Origin: UASB124 sp964446935
GTDB taxonomy: Bacteria; Babelota; Babeliae; Babelales; RVW-14
Assembly: GCA_964446935.1 (NCBI GenBank)
Contig: CAYUQI010000031.1
Span: 1-12,156 of the forward strand
DNA: 12,156 bases
Direction: 5' to 3'
Shown: in pieces, positions 5,757 through 12,156 of the stretch
Position numbering within the stretch: position 1 is the first letter of the stretch
How the letters are laid out: the number at the start of each line of letters is the position of its first letter
Program-made: the position numbers and the translations under genes
The notes under the pieces: generated by a model
Database searches by the model: none
What the model was told of the DNA's origin: nothing
Seen by the model: only the letters and a program-made list of their open reading frames with translations

Positions 5757-6170
5757 GTGAAGCTATTATATCTCATACTGTTGATAATGACTTTCAGTAC
5801 CTGCATTCCGGGGGCGCAGGCAATGACGAATAATTCGCATGAGGCTATCCGTTCGGAACGTCGGCAAGCGAATCTCATTGATGCCGCACTCTTTACCCTC
5901 GTAACACAAGCTGTTAATGACTACTTTCTCCAAAACCAAAAGTTATCTTTACTTGCCAGCGCTTGTTGGGGTGTAGGGGCGTGGTTAACAGGTGAGGTTG
6001 CTGAAATGATTTATAAAAAAATCTACCAAAAGATAGCAGGTCAACCGTTACGTAATGCACTTGGTAAAATAGAAATCTTTGGCATTGAATTTGATAATCA
6101 ACGGCTTTTGCGTCGTATCATTTCGTTAATACCACTATGCGTTGGGCTGTATTTTTCCGGTGGTCAATAA
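5757..6170 (+). CDS. small exported or membrane protein of unknown function (137 aa)
   Basis: I do not recognise the family. The start codon is GTG at 5757, fixed by AAGGAGG six bases upstream. The N-terminus is a classic signal peptide: basic MK, hydrophobic LLYLILLIMTFSTCI, then PGAQA with probable cleavage after A22. The mature part opens with a polar, charged stretch (TNNSHEAIRSERRQ), then a helix (AALFTLVTQAVNDYF). Two further hydrophobic segments follow, about 63-79 (LSLLASACWGVGAWLTG) and 121-135 (IISLIPLCVGLYFSG), so the product may sit in the inner membrane or insert into another membrane rather than being freely soluble. Between them is a lysine- and tyrosine-rich amphipathic stretch (MIYKKIYQKIAG). 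It follows the WD40 gene by 118 bp on the same strand without a clear terminator between them, and converges on the ABC operon. Confidence 0.75.
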   Translation: MKLLYLILLIMTFSTCIPGAQAMTNNSHEAIRSERRQANLIDAALFTLVTQAVNDYFLQNQKLSLLASACWGVGAWLTGEVAEMIYKKIYQKIAGQPLRNALGKIEIFGIEFDNQRLLRRIISLIPLCVGLYFSGGQ

Positions 6171-6220
6171 AGATAGCTGATAATAACAATAGATTCTCGA
6201 GCCCTAACGGTACATGATTC

Positions 6221-7021
6221 TCATATTCTAACATTCATAAGATTACCTGACTCATAACGTCGCAAGCCACGTGAAAAAATAAGAAATGTACCTATTGATG
6301 AAAGTATACATACGCCGATAAGAGTTATAAGCGTTGTAATGGAAAAATCATTAACGAGCTGCATTGGTAACGTAACTACAAAAAACGACGGAATTATTGT
6401 CATAAAAATATAGTTAAATGGACAGGGGAATACGCTAAAGGGATATGTGATCGCTACTCTGAGAATATGCCGCGCCATAGAAGCTGCTTGATCAAAACCA
6501 CCAACCCAAAAAGCAATCGATTGCGTAATAACAAAAAAATTAAATATTAGTATGACGCTCAAACACGAGGCACATAAAAAGAGTACTATTTTCGAGAAGG
6601 TAACCGTCGTAAAGCCTACAAAGAATCCAAGACTCAAAACAATAGTACCAAGCGAGGTCATATCTGATTTACTCACCGCAACATGCCACAACACCGGCTT
6701 TGGTAACCCTAAAAAATAATCCAATCCTCCCATTGTAATCATATCGGCTAGTTCCGTAATGCCACCCGCAAAAGCATCGATGACTGAATAACTAAATAAA
6801 AAAAGTGAATTAGCAAGGATGACATCGTTCGTCGTCCATCCCCCAATCAAAGGAAACTGTTTAAAGAACATAATCCACACAAGAAATTGACCCGCGTGAA
6901 AGATCATTGCACCAATAACATAAAACAGAAAACTTAAACGAAATGACATAGCTGATGCAAGATTTGCACGGAAAATGCGCCAACTCAATATACTATATTT
7001 ACCCACCACCGACAGCCACAT
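6221..7021 (-). CDS. ABC-2 type exporter permease (DUF990 / COG3694-like)
   Basis: This is one of two membrane subunits of an uncharacterised ABC-2 exporter. The 266-aa chain has about six hydrophobic helices (for example LSFLFYVIGAMIFHAGQFLV, IVLSLGFFVGFTTVTF, SVILIFNFFVITQSIAFWVGG and a final TLITLIGVCILSSIGTFLIF). It ends with FSRGLRRYESGN, typical of the DUF990 permease family. The ATG at 7021 overlaps the upstream permease by 23 nt, implying coupled translation. A TTG at 7033 would add four residues but has no ribosome site. It is the last gene of the operon and has no obvious terminator. With the upstream permease it should form the heterodimeric channel. The substrate cannot be told from sequence. 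Confidence 0.88.
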   Translation of the reverse strand: MWLSVVGKYSILSWRIFRANLASAMSFRLSFLFYVIGAMIFHAGQFLVWIMFFKQFPLIGGWTTNDVILANSLFLFSYSVIDAFAGGITELADMITMGGLDYFLGLPKPVLWHVAVSKSDMTSLGTIVLSLGFFVGFTTVTFSKIVLFLCASCLSVILIFNFFVITQSIAFWVGGFDQAASMARHILRVAITYPFSVFPCPFNYIFMTIIPSFFVVTLPMQLVNDFSITTLITLIGVCILSSIGTFLIFSRGLRRYESGNLMNVRI

Positions 7022-7823
7022 TGCGTACCCCAATCTTAAAAATGATTCGTGTTACGATGAGCATAATAATCAACCAGATAACTTGCAAACCACAATAAAA
7101 CAACATATCTGGATGCTTACTGTCAACCATAATTCTGGCAGCGCCATAGACAATGTTTGAAAACGGCAACAGAAGAATAACCCTTTTTATTGCCTGAGGA
7201 TAAAAGGCTACTGGAACAGCAGCCCCACCCATAACAATAAGCGCCTGCATATAAATCCACCGAAGGGGATCAATACGATCAATCCAAAAAGTGCACAATC
7301 CTATACAACATTGCATCAAGAAATTAATCATTATTCCCATACAAAACATGCTTATGCCAACACTCAATGATACAAATGAAATATCAGGAATACCCACAAG
7401 AGCATACAGAAACAGCCCAGTTATCACACCACTAAAAATTATAGATACTAATTTATCACCAACATAACGAGCTAAGTGAAACAAGAGATACGAAAACGGT
7501 CGATTCAGCTGATAGGCTATTTGTCCTGAAAGAATCTCTTCATTAATATCACGCATAATACCCCGTGCACGTTCAAGGCCAACGATATTGGTAAAAAAGA
7601 TCATCCACATTACTTGGGCAATTGATAAGCCTTCCCGTTGCGCGGCAACAGCATGAGCCATCGTTAAACGATGAACAAAGAAGAGCGTTGAAAAGATAAA
7701 TAGCAAGAAAACAACCTCCCCAACCAAATTTCCAGGATAGGCAAGTCGATTAGCAAAATTAATTTTTGCAATCGCATAATATTTATGCATACCAACATGC
7801 AATTTTCTTATAAGAACTTTCAT
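6999..7823 (-). CDS. ABC-2 type exporter permease (COG4587-like)
   Basis: This 274-aa membrane subunit is partner to the following permease. Hydrophobic helices lie near 31-50 (NLVGEVVFLLFIFSTLFFV), 68-85, 125-145 (LVSIIFSGVITGLFLYALVG), 150-175 (VSLSVGISMFCMGIMINFLM), 190-205 and 245-265 (QVIWLIIMLIVTRIIF). A cytoplasmic segment, RARGIMRDINEEILSGQIAYQLNRP, matches the conserved loop I associate with this permease family (I-x-SG-x-I-x-Y-L-x-RP), which likely docks the ATPase. Its ATG shares a base with the ATPase stop codon (TGATG at 7825-7821), a strong sign of translational coupling. The COG assignments are from memory of the typical ATPase-permease-permease trio. Confidence 0.88.
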   Translation of the reverse strand: MKVLIRKLHVGMHKYYAIAKINFANRLAYPGNLVGEVVFLLFIFSTLFFVHRLTMAHAVAAQREGLSIAQVMWMIFFTNIVGLERARGIMRDINEEILSGQIAYQLNRPFSYLLFHLARYVGDKLVSIIFSGVITGLFLYALVGIPDISFVSLSVGISMFCMGIMINFLMQCCIGLCTFWIDRIDPLRWIYMQALIVMGGAAVPVAFYPQAIKRVILLLPFSNIVYGAARIMVDSKHPDMLFYCGLQVIWLIIMLIVTRIIFKIGVRNVAVGGG

Positions 7824-8803
7824 CAGACTTCTCGTTGATATACATGAGCAATAACCTGCTCTAATGGTGGATCGTGGATGGTTATATCGGCTATGGTAAA
7901 ATGTTCAAGAGCATACGCCAAAAGACGCTCGGTCGCAGCACTTGAAGCATCAAGCTGAATCTTTACCGTGTGTGGTGTTTTTTCAAGAATCTGTCCCTCT
8001 GGGAACACAAACAAATCCGATGATTCCTCTAACACAATATCGACAACTTTGGACAGCGTAAACGCTGTTTTTAACTGTTCAGTCGTATCATCAAAGACAA
8101 TGTTGCCATAATTGATAATGATGGTTCGTCGAGCAAGTTTCTCAATATCACCAACATCATGGGAGGTTAAAAAAATCGTTACGCCCTCCTCTTTATTTAA
8201 ATACTCAAGTAGGTCGCGCATCTGCTGTTTTGCAATAATATCAAGCCCAATGGTTGGTTCATCAAGAAAAAGCATCTGCGGACGATGCAGTAACGAACCA
8301 ACAAGCTCGCACCGCATGCGTTCACCAAGCGATAACTTGCGAACAGGTGTTTTGATAAAAGGCTCAATTTCAAATTTGTTAACAAGAAAATCAAGCCGAG
8401 AGGTAAAATCTGATCGCTTAAGTTCATAGATGTAGGAGAGCAGTTGAAACGTATCAATAGGAGGAAGATGGTACCATAGCTGTGATTTTTGACCAAATAC
8501 CGTACCAATCGTGAAGGCTAGTTTCATCCGATCCTTAAACGGATCGAGACCGAGAACCGAAATAGTACCTGATGTTGGACGCAAAATACCGGTTATCATT
8601 TTAATCGTTGTTGATTTACCAGCACCATTGGGACCAATAAAGGCGACACAGTCACCTTGATCAACCTGAAACGAAATGGTATCAACGGCAGTTTTTTGTT
8701 GATACTCTGGTGTAAAAAAAGAGTGTAGTTTTTTGAAAAATCCCTGCTGTTTTTGAACAATCAAAAACGTCTTTTTCAAACGTTCGACATTAATTGCAGG
8801 CAT
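7823..8803 (-). CDS. ABC exporter ATP-binding subunit (COG4586-like)
   Basis: This is the energising subunit of the three-gene exporter. All nucleotide-binding motifs are intact in the 326-aa chain: Walker A GPNGAGKST (57-65), Q-loop Q105 (FGQKSQLW), signature LSLGE (157-161, within LSLGERMRCELV, characteristic of this subfamily), Walker B MLFLDEP (177-183) followed by TIGLD, and the switch histidine H215 in TSHD. An N-terminal extension before the beta core (~12-35, with a basic aromatic QQGFFKKLHSFF) and a C-terminal domain after ~235 match the longer ATPases of uncharacterised ABC-2 exporters. It is the first gene of the operon and overlaps the next by the TGATG junction. The ribosome site is weak (GAAAGA). 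Possible roles include export of a lipid, peptide or drug. Confidence 0.93.
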   Translation of the reverse strand: MPAINVERLKKTFLIVQKQQGFFKKLHSFFTPEYQQKTAVDTISFQVDQGDCVAFIGPNGAGKSTTIKMITGILRPTSGTISVLGLDPFKDRMKLAFTIGTVFGQKSQLWYHLPPIDTFQLLSYIYELKRSDFTSRLDFLVNKFEIEPFIKTPVRKLSLGERMRCELVGSLLHRPQMLFLDEPTIGLDIIAKQQMRDLLEYLNKEEGVTIFLTSHDVGDIEKLARRTIIINYGNIVFDDTTEQLKTAFTLSKVVDIVLEESSDLFVFPEGQILEKTPHTVKIQLDASSAATERLLAYALEHFTIADITIHDPPLEQVIAHVYQREV

Positions 8804-9055
8804 AAGTATATCTTTCGATTTTATGTCTTTACTGTACTACAATTATGTGTCCTTTTGCAATCAATGCACCTTTTCAGGCCATGATAAAGGGAGAAAAAAA
8901 GGATTTATCATGAGAACAAAGAAGCTTTCCTTAAAAAAAGCCCTAAATTCAAATACGAATTGCATTCCACCCTTATGAGATATATTAAATTGTAAAGTGT
9001 CTTTTCTGGACATTTCTTCCTGAAAGATGATTCTCAACACCATCAAAAGATTCTT

Positions 9056-9130
9056 TCCACATGTCCGGTGTCCTGTCCGTCGTAGCCCTCCTTTGGGCAA
9101 AGTCAGAAGGTTTATGCGGAGGCTGGACAA
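9056..9130. other. GC-rich foldable segment, possible ncRNA or decayed repeat
   Basis: This stretch is distinctly richer in G+C than its surroundings. TGTCC (9074-9078) can pair with GGACA (9125-9129), AGCCCTCC just inside can pair with GGAGGCT (one bulge), and GCCC/GGGC can form a small internal hairpin instead. It resembles no RNA family I know well. It could be a structured RNA, a leader element for the NTT gene, or a degenerate dispersed repeat. Confidence 0.35.
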
Positions 9131-9187
9131 AGGTAAACCCGTAAAGATACATCTCTTGAACCAATACATTTCACATCAATTTCTGAT

Positions 9188-9201
9188 GCGGGTCGACCCG
9201 C
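9188..9201. repeat. perfect 14-bp GC-rich palindrome
   Basis: GCGGGTCGACCCGC is a perfect dyad in an AT-rich gap, 94 bp upstream of the NTT start codon. It could bind a dimeric regulator or be a repeat remnant. As a single-strand hairpin it would leave almost no loop, so a duplex-binding site is more natural than a terminator. Confidence 0.5.
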
Positions 9202-9294
9202 CCGTCGTCTAACGAAATGGTATGTGTTCACGGAACCGCTCTTATGCTAGAGTCATACCAAGAACAAAGATATATTTTTTATGAAAGGGTTACT

Positions 9295-10668
9295 ATGGCC
9301 TCTATCCAAGAGCCTTCGGGCATCTCCAAAATTATTCGCCTTTTATGGGGAGATTTGACCAGAGACGAATATAAAAAATTCGGCATTTTAGCCGCCGCAA
9401 TGATGTTAATCATTGGCAACTATTGGATGCTACGCATCACCAAAGATGCATTATTCAACATGTTTGTCGGCTACAAAACATACGAACCTGTTGCTAAAAT
9501 GGTCTCACCATTCGTCATGCTTATCGCTGTCCTTGGCTATAGCAAATTGGTTGATCTTCTCAGAAGAACAACGCTGATCTATGCATTGTGTACTTTTTAT
9601 GGATTTGCCTTCCTTGCGCTAAGCCTTTTTATTGCGCATCCAGACATGGTAACCATTAGTCAATCATCAGCATTATATCCGCTAGTATCCTGGATTCCAG
9701 GGAAAGGCATTGGGTGGTTCTTATACTTATTACTCGAAAGTTATGGCTCACTTTTAATAGGTCTTTTTTATGCATTTATTGCAAGCGTCATGACGGCAGA
9801 TTTGGCAAAAAAGGGTTACGGTTTTCTGTTTGTTCTCATTCAAATAGCAGTCGTCACTGCAATCGTAATTGAAATGTTTGTTGTAAAATCCTTCGGATTT
9901 TATGCCATTTACTTGTTAAGTGGTATTTTCGTGTTACTTGCACCTTTTTTTATTAAACTCTATGTATCAATTTTCGCTCAAGAGATAGCAGCCCTACGTG
10001 ATGCCCATCAACCCAAGAAACAAAACACCGGATTCCTTGAAGGGCTACGGCTTATCGTCACCCATCCTTATGTTATGGGCTTATTTGTTGTCGCTTCGTT
10101 TTATGAAATCATCCATTACATTATTGAATATCAAATGAGTATTGCGGCTTTGAGTATATGTACAACACAAGAATTTGCTGTTTTTAAGGGATATCAGGGC
10201 ATAGGGATAAACACATTATCATTTGTTTTCACGTTTCTCGGAACAAGCATTTTCATGAGAAAGTTTGGGCTGAGATTCTGCTTGATTGCATTCCCTATCA
10301 CCATAGGAGTTATCGTTTTAGCTAGCTATTTTTCTTATACTTCCGGCATGAGTAATCTCTATTTGATGTGGGTTCTTTTAGGTGCATCCGTGGCAATCAG
10401 AGGATTAAATTATGCACTCAATAAACCAACAAGCGAAGTCATGTATATTCCAACAAGCAAGGACGTCAAATTTAAATCAAAGGGGTGGGTCGATATGTTT
10501 GGTCTTCGTGTTACCAAATCAATTGGTGGTGGAATAACATGGATTTCTCCATTATTCCTGTATGGTGCCGTTGCCTCCTTAGGCATTGTTGCTGTGTGGG
10601 CATTTGTCGCAGCATTTGTTGGTACCACGTTTAATAAACTGACAGCAGAGAATAAGATTATTGAGTAA
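9295..10668 (+). CDS. tlc: NTT-family ATP/ADP (nucleotide) translocase
   Basis: NTT carriers let intracellular bacteria and plastids exchange ADP for host ATP or import nucleotides. The 457-aa chain has 11-12 hydrophobic helices and family-typical segments: NYWMLRITKDALF (helix 1), LLESYGSLLIGLFYAF, a GFLEGLRLIVTHPYVMGL loop, YQGIGINTLSFVFTFLG, and the late LNYALNKPTSEVMYIPTSKD...KGWVD...LRVTKSIGGGI. The four charged residues reported as essential in characterised NTTs appear to be present: K50, E148, E278 and K408. ATG 9295 is preferred because GAAAGGG lies 5 nt upstream and the protein then starts as in homologues; a reading from GTG/ATG codons near 9217 adds 26 unsupported residues. The gene stands alone and is followed by a strong terminator. 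Counter-exchange (ATP/ADP) and general nucleotide import cannot be separated from sequence. Confidence 0.93.
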   Translation: MASIQEPSGISKIIRLLWGDLTRDEYKKFGILAAAMMLIIGNYWMLRITKDALFNMFVGYKTYEPVAKMVSPFVMLIAVLGYSKLVDLLRRTTLIYALCTFYGFAFLALSLFIAHPDMVTISQSSALYPLVSWIPGKGIGWFLYLLLESYGSLLIGLFYAFIASVMTADLAKKGYGFLFVLIQIAVVTAIVIEMFVVKSFGFYAIYLLSGIFVLLAPFFIKLYVSIFAQEIAALRDAHQPKKQNTGFLEGLRLIVTHPYVMGLFVVASFYEIIHYIIEYQMSIAALSICTTQEFAVFKGYQGIGINTLSFVFTFLGTSIFMRKFGLRFCLIAFPITIGVIVLASYFSYTSGMSNLYLMWVLLGASVAIRGLNYALNKPTSEVMYIPTSKDVKFKSKGWVDMFGLRVTKSIGGGITWISPLFLYGAVASLGIVAVWAFVAAFVGTTFNKLTAENKIIE

Positions 10669-10677
10669 GAAATTTTT

Positions 10678-10705
10678 AGGGGGCAACGAGTGTTGCCCCC
10701 TTCTT
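10678..10705 (+). terminator. intrinsic terminator of the NTT gene
   Basis: GGGGGCAAC (10679-10687), loop GAGT and GTTGCCCCC (10692-10700) form a perfect 9-bp stem, extendable by one A-T pair, ten bases after the stop codon. The trailing tract TTCTT is imperfect but T-rich. Confidence 0.8.
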
Positions 10706-10772
10706 GATATAAATGGATATTTTTTAAAATACTGATATTTTTTAGAAAATTAATGAGGTATTTTGTCTCACC

Positions 10773-10834
10773 TTGTCATGCTGAACTTGTTTCAGCATCC
10801 ACCTGTGGATCCTGAAATAAATTCAGGATGACAA
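10773..10834. repeat. doublet of inverted palindromes (REPIN-like), copy 2
   Basis: This copy has the same two arms as 1375-1450 in the same order: left TGCTGAA/TTCAGCA (10773-10800) and right TCCTGAA/TTCAGGA (10807-10834), with TTGTCAT at both outer ends. The left arm differs from copy 1 by one base and the right arm by two, all in hairpin loops. The spacer is only a few bases, against about 22 in copy 1. It ends 31 bp before the Nudix start codon. Confidence 0.8.
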
Positions 10835-10865
10835 AAGCACAAAAACAACTTACATAAGGTATCAC

Positions 10866-11276
10866 ATGAGCAAACATGCACAATTTGAAGTATCCCAAGG
10901 CGCCGTCATACAAAATGAAAAAGGCCACGTATTGATACTCAAACTACACAACAAAGGGTGGGTCCTTCCGGGTGGCCATCTGCATGCAAATGAGAATTGG
11001 CTTGATGGGTTGCGCCGCGAGATTCAAGAAGAAACAGGCATCACAGATTTCGAGATTAATGGTGTGGTCGCCATTTCGACATTCGGAACAGCATACGGCG
11101 TATGTTTTCATGCCATGGTACCAAGTAGCACTCCCATTATTTTGAGTGAAGAACATGATGAATATTCATGGGTATCATCTAAGGAAGAACTTGATAAATA
11201 CGCGTTTTATCATCCTATTTTGAAGGATTGCGCGCTAAAAGTACTTGAAATGATTGAGAAGAAGGAGTCTCCATGA
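10866..11276 (+). CDS. Nudix hydrolase
   Basis: This MutT/Nudix protein should cleave a nucleoside diphosphate linked to another moiety (oxidised or non-canonical NTPs, nucleotide sugars, dinucleotides). It is 136 aa and cytoplasmic. The Nudix box is complete: G37, E43, then R51-E52-I-Q-E55-E56-T-G58-I59, fitting GX5EX7REUXEEXGU exactly and including the metal-binding glutamates. Before it lies the usual strand pair (GAVIQNEKGHVLILKLHNKGWVLPGG). The start is supported by TAAGG 6-7 nt upstream. Its stop overlaps the next gene's start (ATGA at 11273-11276), so the two are likely co-translated. The doublet repeat directly upstream may supply or disturb its promoter. The specific substrate cannot be assigned. 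Confidence 0.93.
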   Translation: MSKHAQFEVSQGAVIQNEKGHVLILKLHNKGWVLPGGHLHANENWLDGLRREIQEETGITDFEINGVVAISTFGTAYGVCFHAMVPSSTPIILSEEHDEYSWVSSKEELDKYAFYHPILKDCALKVLEMIEKKESP

Positions 11277-12151
11277 TCAATCACAATCAAAAAAACCAAC
11301 CAGCAACTATCGCCAAAGCATCACAAACGATTATTGTTGCAGATTCACTTGATATCATATGGCGCGAATTAAACCACATCGATCCTGCTACCACGCTCGT
11401 TGTTTTTGATGTTGATTACACACTCATTAAGCCATCAAGTTTAATGTTTGCAAGCTGGGAAGAAGGTGGTCAGAAAATAAAAGCGTTAGCCCCCTCAAAC
11501 AATAAAGATAAGCAAAATTTTCTCATCAGCAAATTCATGGCTCATGATCCTTATATACCTGTTGAAGAAAAAACCTTGTCACTCATCAGAAGTTTACAGG
11601 CAAAGAACATTAGAACCATTGCACTGACCGGAGCAACAGCTGGCCCTTATGGATGCATAGAAAGTATGATGCAATGGCGACTCGCACAATTTAATAGACT
11701 TGGTATTAGCTTTACTTATGCATTTCCACAAATCAAAGAGATTCTTCAATTCCACTGCCACAATCATGGCCCTCTTACTATCGTTCTGGATGCGCCACCT
11801 TATCCAGCTGTTTTTTACAACGGTGTTATTTTCTCTGGATACTACGACAAAGGAGAATCACTAGAACAATTTTTGGCATTAGCACAGTGGACGCCACAAC
11901 GCATTATTTTTGCAGACGATCTTGATATATTCGTTCATAGCGTTGAGGCTATGTGTCGACGAAAAAACATCGATTTCTTGGGCATTCATTATCATGGAGC
12001 AGAACAAGGACATGCTCAAACTGATCCTCTCCTTTCAGCGTTTCAACTGCAGCATTTAGCAGAGCATGAGGAATGGCTCAATGACACCGCGGCGCTGGCT
12101 CTTATGCACAAACAACAAACACAAAGTTCGAGCAAATCTGTGCAACCGTAA
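11273..12151 (+). CDS. DUF2608 HAD-like phosphatase
   Basis: The 292-aa protein fits the DUF2608 branch of the HAD superfamily, which I recall mainly from intracellular bacteria such as Legionella and chlamydia relatives. All four HAD motifs are visible: motif I VVFDVDYTL with D46 and D48, motif II T119 in ALTG, motif III K193 in YYDKGE, and motif IV FADDLD with D215 and D216. A phosphatase using an aspartyl-phosphate intermediate is expected. The segment between motifs I and III (about 55-185) is the cap region. There is no signal peptide; the first 25 residues are polar. AAGGAG lies 5 nt upstream of the ATG, and the start overlaps the Nudix stop (ATGA), so the two enzymes may act on one pathway. 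A polar tail (KQQTQSSSKSVQP) ends the chain. The substrate is unknown. Confidence 0.87.
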   Translation: MINHNQKNQPATIAKASQTIIVADSLDIIWRELNHIDPATTLVVFDVDYTLIKPSSLMFASWEEGGQKIKALAPSNNKDKQNFLISKFMAHDPYIPVEEKTLSLIRSLQAKNIRTIALTGATAGPYGCIESMMQWRLAQFNRLGISFTYAFPQIKEILQFHCHNHGPLTIVLDAPPYPAVFYNGVIFSGYYDKGESLEQFLALAQWTPQRIIFADDLDIFVHSVEAMCRRKNIDFLGIHYHGAEQGHAQTDPLLSAFQLQHLAEHEEWLNDTAALALMHKQQTQSSSKSVQP

Positions 12152-12156
12152 AGCTA

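Larger units (their letters stand above)
8804..9294. other. 491-bp intergenic gap without a convincing gene
   Basis: The gap separates the divergent ABC operon and NTT gene. A perfect 9-bp inverted repeat (CATGATAAA 8880-8888 with TTTATCATG 8904-8912) lies in its first part, a GC-rich foldable segment at about 9056-9130, and a perfect 14-bp palindrome at 9188-9201. I find no tRNA arm pattern, no tmRNA or RNase P signature, and no reading frame with a ribosome site. Promoters for both flanking operons must lie here, but no strong pair of hexamers stands out. Confidence 0.6.

Noticed and set aside
1893..5840. Shared 14-mer CGAATAATTCGCAT at about 1893 and 5827.
   Set aside because: It is short, self-complementary and AT-rich, and flanking sequence differs. 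One copy is inside a coding region, so chance is the simplest explanation.
8861..9169. Minus-strand open frame of 102 codons in the 8804-9294 gap.
   Set aside because: It lacks a ribosome site, has a composition unlike the neighbouring proteins, and crosses the GC-rich foldable segment. It shows no motif.
9056..9201. Possible tRNA, SRP RNA, tmRNA or RNase P RNA.
   Set aside because: No T-arm or CCA pattern, no GGAAGG/AGCA SRP loop and no RNase P or tmRNA core could be found. GGGTCGACCC lacks a 7-nt T-loop.
9217..9294. 26-residue N-terminal extension of the NTT protein.
   Set aside because: No ribosome site supports it. The internal ATG at 9295 has GAAAGGG at good spacing and gives the usual N-terminus.
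1..12156. CRISPR array, IS element with transposase, or integrase/att site.
   Set aside because: No regularly spaced repeats, no transposase or recombinase gene and no tRNA target were found. The only mobile-like elements are the two short doublets.

Overview
The window is AT-rich bacterial DNA with densely packed genes on both strands. Its gene content points to an obligate intracellular or host-dependent bacterium. It holds an NTT-family ATP/ADP (nucleotide) translocase of the type used by energy parasites, an exported WD40-repeat protein, an exported single-HKD phospholipase D-like protein with a nuclear-localisation-like tail, and a DUF2608 HAD-like phosphatase. From memory of family distributions, this mix best fits candidate phylum Dependentiae (TM6). 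Chlamydiae, Rickettsiales or Legionella-like lineages are less likely alternatives. The taxonomic call is inference; no marker gene (rRNA, ribosomal protein) is present.

Layout. Positions 3-551 hold the 3' part of an unrecognised gene cut by the window edge. It converges on a glycerophosphodiester phosphodiesterase gene (563-1330, minus) whose upstream region carries a doublet palindromic repeat (1375-1450). A small basic conserved protein (1646-1849, plus) converges on arfB, a ribosome-rescue hydrolase (1913-2338, minus); the hairpin that could stop the small gene lies inside the 3' end of arfB. A membrane-anchored HIT-family protein (2453-2998, plus) and the exported HKD protein (3078-4112, minus) converge on one bidirectional terminator. 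The HKD gene and an exported WD40 protein (4499-5638, plus) diverge from a shared 386-bp region that contains a perfect 20-bp tandem duplication over the HKD promoter. A small exported protein of unknown function follows (5757-6170, plus).

Positions 6221-8803 (minus) form a tight three-gene ABC-2 exporter operon: ATPase, permease, DUF990-like permease. A 491-bp gap without a convincing gene (8804-9294) contains a GC-rich foldable segment and a perfect 14-bp palindrome. It precedes the NTT translocase (9295-10668, plus), which ends in a strong hairpin. After a second copy of the doublet repeat (10773-10834) comes a Nudix hydrolase translationally coupled to a DUF2608 HAD-like protein (10866-12151).

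Taken together, the window suggests import of host nucleotides (NTT), intracellular handling of nucleotides and phosphate esters (Nudix, DUF2608, GDPD, perhaps HIT), an export pump, and a group of exported proteins that may face the host. The most unusual items are the exported HKD protein with its internal duplication and basic tail, the duplicated promoter element in front of it, and the REPIN-like doublets whose two arms differ by compensatory changes.
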